A stretch of 55,000 nt of DNA. Source: Strigamia acuminata (taxonomy: Eukaryota > Arthropoda > Chilopoda > Geophilomorpha > Linotaeniidae). The DNA lies in the NCBI GenBank assembly GCA_949358305.1, contig CASHSZ010000146.1, positions 1 through 55,000 of the forward strand. The letters run 5' to 3'. The notes under the pieces are model-generated. The model ran no database searches, was not told where the DNA came from, and worked only from the letters and a program-made list of their open reading frames with translations. Numbering within the stretch: position 1 is the first letter of the stretch; each line of letters begins with the position of its first letter. Shown piece after piece: positions 32,907 through 46,999 of this stretch. A program made the translations under genes and the position numbers.

Positions 32907-33411
32907 TATTTCCAAGACGAGAAGTGAGGCGAGATGATGCGGTGCGACGTATTCAAGGGGGTATTCAAGGCAGTACGCCATGTTTTCCACTATTATTCAA
33001 GGCCATGTTTTCCAGTATTTTATTTTTACCATTTTGTAAGTTTATTGCAATATGTATAAAGTTTATTGCTTTTTGTATGAAGAGTAGTATTCTTTGTGTA
33101 ATGTGTCTTTATAAACATCACACACAACGATTTTTTCTGTTTTCTTCATGTTTATGTTTCGCGTATGCACGTGAAGCCCTGGCACATCTGTCGAACACCT
33201 GTACGCATTTGGACGCGCTCAGGGCGCTACATCGCGTGCTGAAACGCGCTGACGGCGCTACATCACGCATAGTAGCATATATATCACACACATTTCGCGC
33301 CCACGACAAAGTACGAACTCATGGCGATCACCAAAGAACATTTACTCTTCCACACACGTTTTATTTTCTCACAGTCCTGTACACATTTAACTTGCGCGCG
33401 CACTTGCTAAT

Positions 33412-36400
33412 GCTACGGTCGACGGCGATTCGCATGCGCTATCCGCTGCATCAAACCCCAAATACCGATAAAAAATCGCAGAAAACACTAATCCCGACCC
33501 AAAAACCGCCAAAATTACCCTCAACACACGCCAACAACCTTCCACCACTTAAATTACACCGGAAAAAAACAATTTCAAACCGAAAAATCAACAAAAAAGG
33601 CCAAAAAAATATTGCAAACAAAGAGAAAAGATCAATTATCGAGGCAAATCCCCACCACAAAACAACGCATCGCCGGTATACACTTAAGCGTACAGTGCAC
33701 AACACTACTGTTTATTTTCAATGATCCAATAAATAAAATTTGAAACAAAGTTGAGTGGAATTGTACGTTTCTTGTATATTAAAGTTTTTATTTTGTTTGT
33801 TTACACTTAATTTTTTTTTTCCATCATAGAATGGCGACTCGATACTTTTGTAGCTCGAATTCACTTCGTAAACGTGGTCGGTGTTCATCACGCGTCAATG
33901 CGCTCGTGCAATAGTATAGGCGCGCATACGATTTGATGCGCGCAAAACTTGCAAAACTTGCACGGAATTTGGGCAATTTTTGACAAATTTCAGCAGATTT
34001 TTGCCTGTATTTGACAAATTTCAGAAGATTTTTGCCTATATTTGACAAATTTCAGAAGATTTCCTCAATCCTCAAACATTTGCTGAAATTTCTCATAAAA
34101 TTTCTAAAATTAATTGAAATTTGTCTGAAATTTGTCTGGAATTTGTCAAATATTGTCAAAAATCCGTGGAAATTTGTCAAATACTGGCAAAAATCCATGT
34201 AAATTTGTCAAAAATTGCCATAATTCGGTGCAAATTGTGTTAGATATTGGAAAAATTTATTTTAACGCTTCCAACGCGCCAGTAAATCGCGCGTGCACAC
34301 GCATGGATTTTTCGTCATAGTTGGATGCGCGCAAACCTCACGTAACTTGCGCCAAAATTTGGCAATTTTTGACAAATTTCAGCAGATTTTTGCCAGTATT
34401 TGACAAATTTCCACTGATTTTTGACAATATTTGACCCAACAACTGCGCCACGTTCCAGGCGCCGGTTTAGGCATTTTAGACCCGTTTTAGACCGTTTTAG
34501 ATGGCGAAAACGTTCTCTCCATCATTTTCTACCCCTGGGTGAGGTTTTCAGCGTTCATGATTGATGAAAAAGCTGTTTTCTAACTAGCTGTCCCATTGCT
34601 AGTTTTGGCGTCAGGTTTTAGCAACCTTCCGATCCGACTCTGTCGTCTGCACGACCTCCAAGACTGTTTTAGGGTTAATTTGAGTCAAATAATTCATTCT
34701 GGGGGTTGTTTTGGGTTTTTTACAAGTGTGTTTTTGTAGTTTTTATTGGTTTCAAACATTGTCAATTCTTTATACAAGTGTAACTTTCATTTCTCTGTAT
34801 TTTGAGAACTTTGCATTGCAGCAAAGTTCATTTCTTGCCCCTTAATTATTGTGTAATTGTTGGTTTTCAAGCCCGTTTTTTAACAATAACTTTATTTGAA
34901 GTGCCTATTGTTTCAGGCACGTGCTTCCACGTGCCTTTTATTGTTGAGCAATTTCTTGGGCAGTTGCGCTCCTGTTGCTAGCATTGCCGCGCGTTCTCCG
35001 CGCGCGTACTCGCGTTTCGCATCACACACATTCGGATTCGATGGCCTATCGCGGCGGCACATTGTGTGGCATAGCGCGGCACGTTGCAATTGCTAATGCT
35101 ACGGTCGACGGCGATTCGCATGCGCTATCCGCTGCATCAAACCCCAAATCCCGACCCAAAAACCGCCAAAATTACCCTCAACACACGCCAACAACCTTCC
35201 ACCACTTAAATTACACCGGAAAAAAACAATTTCAAACCGAAAAATCAACAAAAAAGGCCAAAAAAATATTGCAAACAAAGAGAAAAGATCAATTATCGAG
35301 GCAAATCCCCACCACAAAACAACGCATCGCCGGTATACACTTAAGCGTACAGTGCACAACACTACTGTTTATTTTCAATGATCCAATAAATAAAATTTGA
35401 AACAAAGTTGAGTGGAATTGTACGTTTCTTGTATATTAAAGTTTTTATTTTGTTTGTTTACACTTAATTTTTTTTTTCCATCATAGAATGGCGACTCGAT
35501 ACTTTTGTAGCTCGAATTCACTTCGTAAACGTGGTCGGTGTTCATCACGCGTCAATGCGCTCGTGCAATAGTATAGACGCGCGTACGATTTGATGCGCGC
35601 AAAACTTGCAAAACTTGCACGGAATTTGGGCAATTTTTGACAAATTTCAGCAGATTTTTGCCTGTATTTGACAAATTTCAGAAGATTTTTGCCTATATTT
35701 GACAAATTTCAGAAGATTTCCTCAATCCTCAAACATTTGCTGAAATTTCTCATAAAATTTCTAAAATTAATTGAAATTTGTCTGAAATTTGTCTGGAATT
35801 TGTCAAATATTGTCAAAAATCCGTAGAAATTTGTCAAATACTGGCAAAAATCCATGTAAATTTGTCAAAAATTGCCATAATTCGGTGCAAATTGTGTTAG
35901 ATATTGGAAAAATTTATTTTAACGCTTCCAACGCGCCAGTAAATCGCGCGTGCACACGCATGGATTTTTCGTCATAGTTGGATGCGCGCAAACCTCACGT
36001 AACTTGCGCCAAAATTTGGCAATTTTGGACAAATTTCAGCAGATTTTTGCCAGTATTTGACAAATTTCCACTGATTTTTGACAATATTTGACCCAACAAC
36101 TGCGCCACGTTCCAGGCGCCGGTTTAGGCATTTTAGACCCGTTTTAGACCGTTTTAGATGGCGAAAACGTTCTCTCCATCATTTTCTACCCCTGGGTGAG
36201 GTTTTCAGCGTTCATGATTGATGAAAAAGCTGTTTTCTAACTAGCTGTCCCATAGCTAGTTTTGGTGTCAGGTTTTAGCAACCTTCCGATCCGTTCTCTG
36301 TCGTCTGCACGACCTCCAAGACCGTTTTAGGGTTAATTTGAGTCAAATAATTCATTCTGGGGGTTGTTTTGGGTTTTTTACAAGTGTGTTTTTGTAGTTT

Positions 36401-36757
36401 TTATTGGTTTCAAACATTGTCAATTCTTTATACAAGTGTAACTTTCATTTCTCTGTATTTTGAGAACTTTGCATTGCAGCAAAGTTCATTTCTTGCCCCT
36501 TAATTATTGTGTAATTGTTGGTTTTCAAGCCCGTTTTTTAACAATAACTTTATTTGAAGTGCCTATTGTTTCAGGCACGTGCTTCCACGTGCCTTTTATT
36601 GTTGAGCAATTTCTTGGGCAGTTGCGCTCCTGTTGCTAGCATTGCCGCGCGTTCTCCGCGCGCGTACTCGCGCGTTTCGCATCACACACATTCGGGTTCA
36701 ATGGCCTATCGCGGCGGCACATTGTGTGGCATAGCGCGGCACGTTGCAATTACGTGA
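33412..36757 (+). repeat. Tandem direct duplication in B, unit about 1658 bp
   Basis: GCTAATGCTACGGTCGACGG begins units at about 33412 and 35094. Landmarks repeat at 1657-1658 bp (34132/35789 and 34896/36554). The second unit has lost about 29 bp next to the AAATACC site. The duplication is shared with element A, so it predates the split of the two copies. Confidence 0.75.
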
Positions 36758-36885
36758 CGTGGCACGTTGCTGTTACGTGACGCGATAGCCAGTATTTAAG
36801 CAGGGGATTCCATCATCGTTTACACAAATGCGCATTGCAACGTGGAGGCGCATTCGAGTCCTTTTCCCAAGCGTTGAAAAAGGAC

Positions 36886-37497
36886 AAAACTCGTATTCGA
36901 TTCGAAAGCGAATCGAATACGATTTTTGTCCTTTTTCAACGCAAAATTGTATTCGATTCGCTTTCGAATCGAATACGAGTTTTGCCCTTCTTCAACGCGA
37001 AATCGTATTCGACTCGCTTTCGAGTCGAATGCGAATTTTTCCCTTCTTCAACGCGAAATCGTATTCGACTCGTTTTCGAGTCGAGTACGAATTTTGCCCT
37101 TCTTCAACGCGAAATCGTATTCGACTCGTTTTCGAGTCGAATGCGAATTCGTATTCGACTCGTTTTCGAGTCGAGTACGAATTTTGCCCTTCTTCAACGC
37201 GAAATCGTATTCGACTCGTTTTCGAGTCGAATGCGAATTTTGCCCTTCTTCAACGCGAAATCGTATTCGACTCGTTTTCGAGTCGAGTACGAATTTTGCC
37301 CTTCTTCAACGCGAAATCGTATTCGACTCGTTTTCGAGTCGAGTACGAATTTTGCCCTTCTTCAACGCGAAATCGTATTCGACTCGTTTTCGAGTCGAAT
37401 GCGAATTTTGCCCTTCTTCAACGCAAAATCGTATTCGCCTCGTTTTCGAGTCGAATGCGAATTCGTATTCGACTCGTTTTCGAGTCGAGTACGAGAT
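36886..37497 (+). repeat. 56-bp hairpin array, left arm of B
   Basis: Same unit as in A but more copies and more variation: the second hairpin arm often reads CGAGTCGAATGCG or CGAGTCGAGTACG, so many stems carry mismatches. Two places (around 37140 and 37455) have shortened units in which CTTCTTCAACGC is missing. Repeat-derived frames of 223-224 codons cross it in all three plus frames and are not taken as genes. Confidence 0.8.
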
Positions 37498-37575
37498 AGT
37501 CGATGACCCGTTCCCGGACTTTGACTCGTACGACTCGTATTCGAGATGTATTCGAGATGTATTCGAATCGTATTC

Positions 37576-39117
37576 GAGTCGCATTCGAGATGGTCGATGA
37601 TTTCCACTCGCTCGTATACGCGTTGTATACGAGCTCGTATTTTGATCGTAATCGTAAACGAATCGTTTACAAGTCGTATACAAGTCGTATACGACGTGTA
37701 TACACCTCGTATACGAACGAAGTTTGTGAAAACACAATTTCCAAATAAGACGTATGTGACTACTATGTGTTTTCATGTCGTAGTAAGTATCCGGTGGATT
37801 TTCCAAACTTCGTTCGTATACGAGGTGTATACACGTCGTATACGACTTGTATACGACTTGTAAACGATTCGTTTACGATTACGATCAAAATACGAGCTCG
37901 TATACAACGCGTATACGAGCGAGTGGAAATCATCGACCATCTCGAATGCGACTCGAATACGATTCGAATACATCTCGAATACATCTCGAATACGAGTCGT
38001 ACGAGTCAAAGTCCGGGAACGGGTCATCGACTATCTCGTATTCGAGTTGTTACGAGTTCGTATTTTGATCGTATTCGTATTCGAATCGAATTCGAATCGT
38101 ATTCGAATCGAATTCGAGTCGTATTCGAGATGGTCGATGATTTCCACTCGCTCGTATACGCGTTGTATACGAGCTCGTATTTTGATCGTAATCGTAAACG
38201 AATCGTTTACAAGTCGTATACAAGTCGTATACGACGTGTATACACCTCGTATACGAACGAAGTTTGTGAAAACACAATTTCCAAATAAGACGTATGTGAC
38301 TACTATGTGTTTTCATGTCGTAGTAAGTATCCGGTGGATTTTCCAAACTTCGTTCGTATACGAGGTGTATACACGTCGTATACGACTTGTATACGACTTG
38401 TAAACGATTCGTTTACGATTACGATCAAAATACGAGCTCGTATACAACGCGTATACGAGCGAGTGGAAATCATCGACCATCTCGAATGCGACTCGAATAC
38501 GATTCGAATACATCTCGAATACATCTCGAATACGAGTCGTACGAGTCAAAGTCCGGGAACGGGTCATCGACTATCTCGTATTCGAGTTGTTACGAGTTCG
38601 TATTTTGATCGTATTCGTATTCGAATCGAATTCGAATCGTATTCGAATCGAATTCGAGTCGTATTCGAGATGGTCGATGATTTCCACTCGCTCGTATACG
38701 CGTTGTATACGAGCTCGTATTTTGATCGTAATCGTAAACGAATCGTTTACAAGTCGTATACAAGTCGTATACGACGTGTATACACCTCGTATACGAACGA
38801 AGTTTGTGAAAACACAATTTCCAAATAAGACGTATGTGACTACTATGTGTTTTCATGTCGTAGTAAGTATCCGGTGGATTTTCCAAACTTCGTTCGTATA
38901 CGAGGTGTATACACGTCGTATACAACTTGTATACGACTTGTAAACGATTCGTTTACGATTACGATCAAAATACGAGCTCGTATACAACGCGTATACGAGC
39001 GAGTGGAAATCATCGACCATCTCGAATGCGACTCGAATACGATTCGAATACATCTCGAATACATCTCGAATACGAGTCGTACGAGTCAAAGTCCGGGAAC
39101 GGGTCATCGACTATCTC
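37576..39117 (+). repeat. 540-bp tandem repeat at the centre of palindrome B
   Basis: TTCCACTCGCTCGTATACG recurs at 37601, 38141 and 38681, and CCAAATAAGACGTATGTGAC at 37741, 38281 and 38821, so the period is exactly 540 bp with about 2.85 nearly identical units. Each unit is itself a set of nested palindromes. A has the same block types in a different arrangement. Confidence 0.85.
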
Positions 39118-39680
39118 GTATTCGACTCGAAAACGAGTCGAATACGATTTCGCGTTGAAGAAGGGCAAAATTCGCATTCGACTCGAAAACGAGTCGAATA
39201 CGATTTCGCGTTGAAGAAGGGCAAAATTCGCATTCGACTCGAAAACGAGTCGAATACGATTTCGCGTTGAAGAAGGGCAAAATTCGCATTCGACTCGAAA
39301 ACGAGTCGAATACGATTTCGCGTTGAAGAAGGGCAAAATTCGTACTCGACTCGAAAACGAGTCGAATACGATTTCGCGTTGAAGAAGGGCAAAATTCGCA
39401 TTCGACTCGAAAACGAGTCGAATACGATTTCGCGTTGAAGAAGGGCAAAATTCGCATTCGACTCGAAAACGAGTCGAATACGATTTCGCGTTGAAGAAGG
39501 GCAAAATTCGCATCCGACTCGAAAGCGAGTCGAATACGATTTCGCGTTGAAGAAGGGCAAAATTCGCATTCGATTCGAAAGCGAATCGCATACGATTTCG
39601 CGTTGAAAAAGGACAAAACTCGTATTCGATTCGAAAGCGAATCGCATACGATTTCGCGTTGAAAAAGGACAAATTTCGCT
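39117..39680 (-). repeat. 56-bp hairpin array, right arm of B
   Basis: About ten inverted units (CGCGTTGAAGAAGGGCAAAA) at a 56-bp period, with CGCATTCG/CGTATTCG variants. It ends with GAAAAAGGAC-type variant units. Confidence 0.8.
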
Positions 39681-40917
39681 TGGGAAAAGGACTCGAATGC
39701 GCCTCCACGTTGCAATGCGCATTTGTGTAAACGATGATGGAATCCCCTGCTTAAATACTGGCTATCGCGTCACGTAACAGCAACGTGCCACGTCACGTAA
39801 TTGCAACGTGCCGCGCTATGCCACACAATGTGCCGCCGCGATAGGCCATTGAACCCGAATGTGTGTGATGCGAAACGCGCGAGTACACGCGCGGAGAACG
39901 CGCGGCAATGCTAGCAACAGGAGCGCAACTGCCCAAGAAATTGCTCAACAATAAAAGGCACGTGGAAGCACGTGACTGAAACAATAGGCACTTCAAATAA
40001 AGTTATTGTTAAAAAACGGGCTTGAAAACCAACAATTACACAATAATTAAGGGGCAAGAAATGAACTTTGCTGCAATGCAAAGTTCTCAAAATACAGAGA
40101 AATGAAAGTTACACTTGTATAAAGAATTGACAATGTTTGAAACCAATAAAAACTACAAAAACACACTTGTAAAAAACCCAAAACAACCCCCAGAATGAAT
40201 TATTTGACTCAAATTAACCCTAAAACGGTCTTGGAGGTCGTGCAGACGACAGAGTCGGATTGGAAAGTTGCTAAAACCTGACGCCAAAACTAGCAATGGG
40301 ACAGCTAGTTAGAAAACAGCTTTTTCATCAATCATGAACGCTGAAAACCTCACCCAGGGGTAGAAAATGATGGAGAGAACGTTTTCGCCATCTAAAACGG
40401 TCTAAAACGGGTCTAAAATGCCTAAACCGGCGCCTGGAACGTGGCGCAGTTGTTGGGTCAAATATTGTCAAAAATCAGTGGAAATTTGTCAAATACTGGC
40501 AAAAATCTGCTGAAATTTGTCAAAAATTGCCAAATTTTGGCGCAAGTTACGTGAGGTTTGCGCGCATCCAACTATGACGAAAAATCCACGCGTGTGCACG
40601 CGCGATTTACTGGCGCGTTGGAAGCGTTAAAATAAATTTTTCCAATATCTAACACAATTTGCACCAAATTATGGCAATTTTTGACAAATTTACATGGATT
40701 TTTGCCAGTATTTGACAAATTTCCACGGATTTTTGACAATATTTGACACATTCAAGACAAATTTCAGACAGATTTCAATTAATTTTAGAAAATGTTTGAG
40801 AAATATCAGCAAATGTTTGAGGATTGAGGAAATCTGCTGAAATTTGTCAAATATAGACAAAAATCTGCTGAAATTTGTAAAAAATTGCCCAAATTCGGTG
40901 CAAGTTTTGCAAGTTTG

Positions 40918-42102
40918 CAAACAGCAACAAGAATGATGTATTTAATAATTGTTTTTGCATTAGATATGTGTTTAATTCGTTTTACCTCGGTTTGTACGGT
41001 TCTTGCGCGTAGTGCGCACGTTCAACACGCGGCCACGCGCGTACATCGCGCGTGTTGCGAGCAGGACGCAACAAAAGTTTGAGAGACTCGCATTTTACCA
41101 AGTCCCCAACTTATTTTACAGTTTTAGTTTAGCTTACCAACTCGCTTGGTAATTTCTGGATCCTGTTTAAGTGTTTCGTCGGGTTTTGAGCCCATAAACC
41201 CGTCTTTTTCCTTGGTAAGCGATTGCGTCGTCTGCTCAGAGCAACTGGCTTTAAGCGGAGATCGCTTACACGAGTCTGGAATGAGCGCTTATCACCGCAT
41301 TCGGCTCCAGTCTTCGTTTCTCGTTGAAAGTTAGCTTGTTGATTCGGGTTTTGGGCGACATTGACTAAAAAGACCTCGGGGAATCGTTCCCACCACTCGG
41401 TTTAGTCGTTTTCGAGACCCACGACCTCGAAAACGAAGTTAGAAGTGGCTCAAGGCCACTAGCGTGTCTGGCAGATAGCCATTTTGGTGATTTACGGGCG
41501 TCGGGCCCTTGTTCTTTGTTTCCCGTCTTTGCTCCTTTGTTTTTATTTGGTATTCAAGGTTCCTAAGCCTACAGTAGATTGGGATTAAATTCCCATGAAG
41601 ATTTATTAAGTATTCATTGGTAAAAACGAATATTTCCGCCGGCGCGTTTCTCTCATAGGTTTCGGTTCGCTCGAATCTCATTTTCGAGCGACCCAGCGAA
41701 TGCGCCAAGTTACAGGCGCCAGCTTAGCAGTTTTAGACTCGTTTTCGACCGTTCTAGTGTCAAAAAACGCGTAGAGCACGTTTTGCGACCTTTGGAAGGG
41801 CTTTTCCGACACCTAAGTGGTCGGAAAAGTGCTCTTCTGAGTTAAGACTCCTTTTGGCATTTTAGCGTCAGCATAAGAAATTCCTCAAACTTTTATTGAA
41901 ATCTCTCAAAAATTTCTAAAATTAATTGAAATTTGTCTGAAAATTGTCAAATATTGGCAAAAATCTGCAGAAATTTGTCAAATACGCGATCGCATTGCGA
42001 CAGAAAGTCGTTTACGACTCCAATACGCACCCGTGCGTGTTTGTATCGCAACACGAAACTCAAACGCGCCACCGCGTTGCAAGACAACCAAATTTACAAA
42101 CG
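40918..42102. other. Element B segment between right arm and right end
   Basis: No gene recognised. Around 41880-41985 a short stretch again shows AATTTGTCTGAAAATTGTC words from the arm repeats. The frame at 41439-41708 (minus, 89 codons) has no family features. Confidence 0.35.
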
Positions 42103-42377
42103 CAAACGCGCATTTGAGACAAAAACGAGTTTATTTTATTCACTCTCGCTTGATCCCCCTTCATCGCGCCTCGTTGCTCCTGTGAAAAAAATATATGAGA
42201 ATGCACAGAAATGAACCTTCCAATACTTAAATGAAAATTGGCAACCTTGACACAAAACAGTCTATCGACACTCCCAACACCACCCCGGACATTTTTCGGA
42301 AGAGTATGGTCCACCCGGAATTCCCAGAATAGTCACCCCCGAAATGCGGATTTCGCGGAAGCCAATCCGCGAAAAGG
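42103..42377 (+). repeat. Right-end segment of element B
   Basis: Near-identical to 21120-21394. After the terminal AAGG the two elements continue into unrelated flanks (ATATGTGAAATGG here), which fixes the border. Confidence 0.7.
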
Positions 42378-42381
42378 ATAT

Positions 42382-43368
<987 letters not shown>

Positions 43369-43546
43369 ATGGCAGACAGTGATGATGAACGATCGCGTCG
43401 AATCCGAGGACGGGGTAGGGCGGCGTGGAGGGGTGTCCCCTCGATTAACGAGATGTGGGCGTCGCCCCTACCCCGCCCTCAGCAGTTCGCACTTAGACGC
43501 GACGCCCAACCGAGGTGAGTAAATTGCAAATTGACACGATTGGTCG

Positions 43547-43581
<35 letters not shown>

Positions 43582-43998
43582 TATTTATTTATTCTTTGTT
43601 GCAGCCTTCCGCCGCCACCACGGCCGCCGATAATGCGACATCGAATTGCGGCACTTCGTGCGTCGGCGGAGGCGGAAGGACGCGCGCGTGCAACTGCGCG
43701 CGCGACCGGGTCGGTTGAGTTTGCCGCCCAAGTGCGGGACCCGGCGTTGTCCTTGGTCATGGTGGCCACGGCGGCTGCCGCAGCGGCCATGACTCTGTCG
43801 CAGTCGACCAGAGCGACACGGGAGTCGGTGGCGGCGGTGGCAGGGGTCGTCGCGTCGGCCAACGTCACTGACCCCAACGTCGTGGCCGCCATTGAAGAGG
43901 CTGTCGATGCCGCCGTAGCCTCATCCGAAGCAGCCGAGGAGGTGCGACGGGCAACTTTGTTCGCGGCCGAGATGGCAACTCGTCACTTTAATTTTTAA
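43369..43998 (+). CDS. Ala-rich small protein, two exons
   Basis: Exons 43369-43514 and 43605-43998 join in phase 2 at a GT-AG intron containing (GATT)n and TTTA runs; 179 residues. Exon 1 gives an Arg/Asp-rich start (DDERSRRIRGRGR). Exon 2 begins Pro-rich and then forms a long Ala/Val/Glu-rich, helix-forming region (VATAAAAAAMTLSQS, IEEAVDAAVASSEAAEE). Much of the Ala and Val content comes from GCG/GTC-rich sequence, in contrast to the AT-rich surroundings. No family recognised. The ATG lies one base after the upstream splice-like site. The polyA signal is at about 44075. Confidence 0.5.
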
Positions 43999-45001
43999 TT
44001 TTTTTTTTTCCTTTTTTTTTTTGTAAACAACTCGTTTTTATATATATATATATATATTTCTTTATTTTTTTGTGAATAAATCATTTTTAATTTTTCAAAT
44101 CGTTTTCAATTTTAATTTTAATTTTCATAATCATATTTAATCATTAAAACTCGTTTGTAATTAACATGCACATGTTAAATTATCTATCGATTATTTTTTT
44201 AAATCAATATTGTTAAAATTCAGCATTAAATAAACAAACATAACATAACATCTTTTATACCAGACTAATCGAGATTCAAACAAACAAACACGCAAATATT
44301 AAATGCTACCACACCAAAACTAAAATAAAACTGCAAGTTGTAAACTCAGAAAAATATAAATTATTATTTTTTATCAGAAGTATTAAATATAAGCAAAAAA
44401 AAAAATTAGTTTCGATCCGGAAAACTGTTTGAAATCTAATAAAATTAAAAAAAAAAAAAACAAAAAAAAAACAAACAAGCACAAAAAGAAATAAAATCGG
44501 TGTGTTTTAAACGCAGAACCATGCTTGATTGTTAAAAAGAACAACACCGTAATCAAAAACAACACCAAGAACACCGAAATTATTGTCAGATTAGTAATTC
44601 GCTGTGAATGACCGTTGATTGTTTTGGAACGCTGTCCGCAATTTTTAGCGTTTCTCCGCGCGGACGTGAAGAGGGCGCCACTCGTGTGACCGAAACAACG
44701 ACGACACCAAACACACTGACGTCGAGAATTCGAGTAGCTTCGCTGTTTTGTCAGAGTCCACTCGAACCAGACTCGACGTGGACGAGGCTGCCACATTCCA
44801 CGTGTGCGAGAGAAGACATCGTTGTGATTGGGGGTGCCGAAAAATGATGCGCTCGAACAACGAACAACACGATTGCGTCGCTATCAAACACCGACGTGCC
44901 CATTTGTCTGTAAAAAAAAGAACGAGTTTTAAAGGAGTGAAATAAATTAAAATTAAATTTGAAACATGTATTCGTACATTTGAGGAGCAGATTAGGCGAA
45001 T
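43999..45001. other. AT-rich intergenic region
   Basis: It contains (TA)n at 44040-44056 and A-rich runs near 44395-44475. Frames in both directions at 44383-44950 lack family features and splice support. I see no gene. Confidence 0.4.
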
Positions 45002-45977
45002 TCACTTTTTCTTTCCGGCGCTCGACTTTCCCTTTCCTTTCCTCTTTCTCTTGCTCCTTGCCCGTTTCTCTTTCTCCTTCCTCGCCAGTTTCTTTTCTTC
45101 GTCTTCGTCCTCATCACTTTCCGCATCGTCCTCAAATTCAGAGTTTCTGTAATCTTCGTCGTCGTCTTCTTTTTCCTCTTCACACCTTTCGCCTGTTTCA
45201 CGCTCTTCTTCCCGGCGTCTCTTTTCTTCACACCCGTCGTTCTCGGGCTCGTCGACGACAACAAACCTCTCCTTCATCAGCACCTCATCACCGAACGAGA
45301 AATCTTTATTCTGCAAATAAAACGGGAAAATCAATATCTGAAAAGTGTCGACGTAGACGCGCGCGGTAGATTCACTCACCAACATGTCGTTCCATTGGTT
45401 TAACATCCCCAGCATCCGGAGTAAGTGGGTCTTGATGTCGGGATCGTCCCAATACTAAAAAAAAATAAAAAATAAAAAAAATATATACATAAATAAATAA
45501 ATAAAAATAAAAATAAAAATAAAAATATATATACTTGTTCCGCCTGAACCTGAGCCCGTATCGTAAAGAGCAGGATAGTAAGCGAATGGATGGAGAACCG
45601 CATGCTCCCGTCGCGAAAGATTTTCATTTCGTGGCTAGCGTCCCAATAGTTGGGATCGTTGTTGGGTTCGCTGCCCCCTTCCGCAACGGGAACCACCCTC
45701 GATCGCAACACCCGTTCCTCTTCCTGCGCATCGCCTCGTTGAAAAGATGATGAACGTGACGCCGAATCACCGTCGTTGTCGTCGTCGTCGTCGTCGTCGT
45801 TGTCTCCGACGCGCTCTCCCTCTCCCTCTCCCATCCCCGGTGCCCATGCAGTGCGATATCTGTGTTTGACCAACCAGTGGTCCTCTAGTCGGTCAACCAC
45901 AGGCCTCGCAATGCAGAATGGGCACCGTTTCAGGGCCTTGTGCATTTTTTTCAACTTCTAGGAAACAGAGGAAAAAA

Positions 45978-46008
<31 letters not shown>

Positions 46009-46999
46009 AACGAATCGACTAATTGATTAAATACCCACCGGCAACAGGAGATCGGGTCTACGCGAATAGTCCCGCAGATGCTTCCTAACTCTCTTGGAGA
46101 TTTCATCCTCGCGCTTAACTGCGTCTAGGTGGTGATGTTGGCGCCAATGGCGGTACGCGTCCTCGCTAAAACGCCCGTATTTCGACACCCCTAAGGTACG
46201 CGGGAGAGGAAAGGAAAAAAAAAAAAATAAAAAAAAAAATAAAAATTAGACAAAAAATAAACAAACAAATAAACAAATGTATGTTTCTCATTACCCGGTT
46301 GTTTGGCGCACAGAGCACAATAGAACGACTTCCCGCCCTCTGTCCGGAGTTTTTCTCCCTTCTTTCCTTTCCCTCCACCCTGGCGTCGTTGCCGTGTTGG
46401 CACCGCCCCCGTCTCCACCTCCCCCACCTTCCGGAGCACCCATTCCTGAAATTCTCCGAACCGTCGATCCAACTCCATCGAAAAGTTGGACGGAAGGTTG
46501 GACGGAAGCCCACTCGGTCCTGCCCTGCCAGACGGCACCACCGAGCCCTGGGATGCAGATGCCTTTCGTATCTGAAAGAAATGGAAGGAACGATTGAACA
46601 AACGATCAAAGACAAATAGACCAGACAGGTTACCTTTTCCGTCGACCGCGTGACTCGAGTCTCCGACCTTTTCGACGCGGGTTCCCATAACGGTGATGCG
46701 GGCCGCTTCGACGCGGATCTTCGCGGCTTGGCGATGACACGCGCCAGTTGCTGTTCTTGCGGCGGCGGGGGGGCGATGGGCTCAGATGGTGGCACGGTGA
46801 AACACGGCGTCGACATAACCGGGCACGGCGCCGACATGACAGGACGTGGCATTGGTGTGAGGATCGGCAACTGCAGCCGTTCCAACCTCACGACGGGGCA
46901 CATTAAAGGCATTTTGCCTAATGTCGCCGTTGGTTGAAGTGGTGGCGACCGCGGCGGTGACAGGTCTGGTGACGACGGGACCGTCACAACGCTTGGCAT
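45002..46999 (-). CDS. Double C2H2-like zinc finger protein, six exons
   Basis: Exons in order of transcription are 47032-46634 (ATG at 46999), 46571-46295, 46190-46039, 45957-45535, 45454-45380 and 45310-45002, all GT-AG with matching phases; about 533 residues. A Pro-rich N-terminus ends in a basic SASKRPASPLWEPASKR. A Gly/Lys-rich stretch leads to finger 1, split by an intron (YCALC, then HWRQHH), and finger 2 (CPFC, C-x2-C-x11-H-x4-H with HWLVKH). An acidic Asp run, a segment with MKIFRDGSMR and a strongly Glu/Asp- then Lys/Arg-rich tail follow. The order of the two fingers, the HWR after finger 1 and the acidic tract match the plus-strand gene at 21454-24068, which also has MKLLREGYTQW. 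It lacks the PHD finger of that gene. Probably nuclear; target unknown. Further 5' exons are possible. Confidence 0.6.

Larger units (their letters stand above)
35632..40917. repeat. Large palindrome of element B
   Basis: Arms mirror around 38275: for example 36554-36757 pairs with 39793-39996, and 36828 with 39722. The right arm here keeps the TTTGACAAATTTC block that the right arm of A has lost, and it stops at about 40917 (TTGCAAGTTTGCAAACAGC). The arrays differ slightly in unit number between arms. Confidence 0.8.
31321..42377 (+). mobile_element. Giant foldback element B (11.1 kb)
   Basis: Same termini (CCTTATGGCGCG...CGCGAAAAGG), same orientation and same order of segments as element A, with a 4-bp direct repeat ATAT on both sides. 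Compared with A it lacks about 3.7 kb of the GCGTTTT module region (its junction lies at about 31606, in TTGCACTCACTCAAG), lacks the MITE, has a longer hairpin array and a centre made of 540-bp tandem units, and carries extra sequence between the right arm and the right end (about 40918-42100). It has no recognisable protein gene. Confidence 0.65.

Noticed and set aside
32870-33724. 284-codon plus-strand frame in element B
   Set aside because: The peptide runs through repeat families, and element A has no equivalent frame because of indels and stops.
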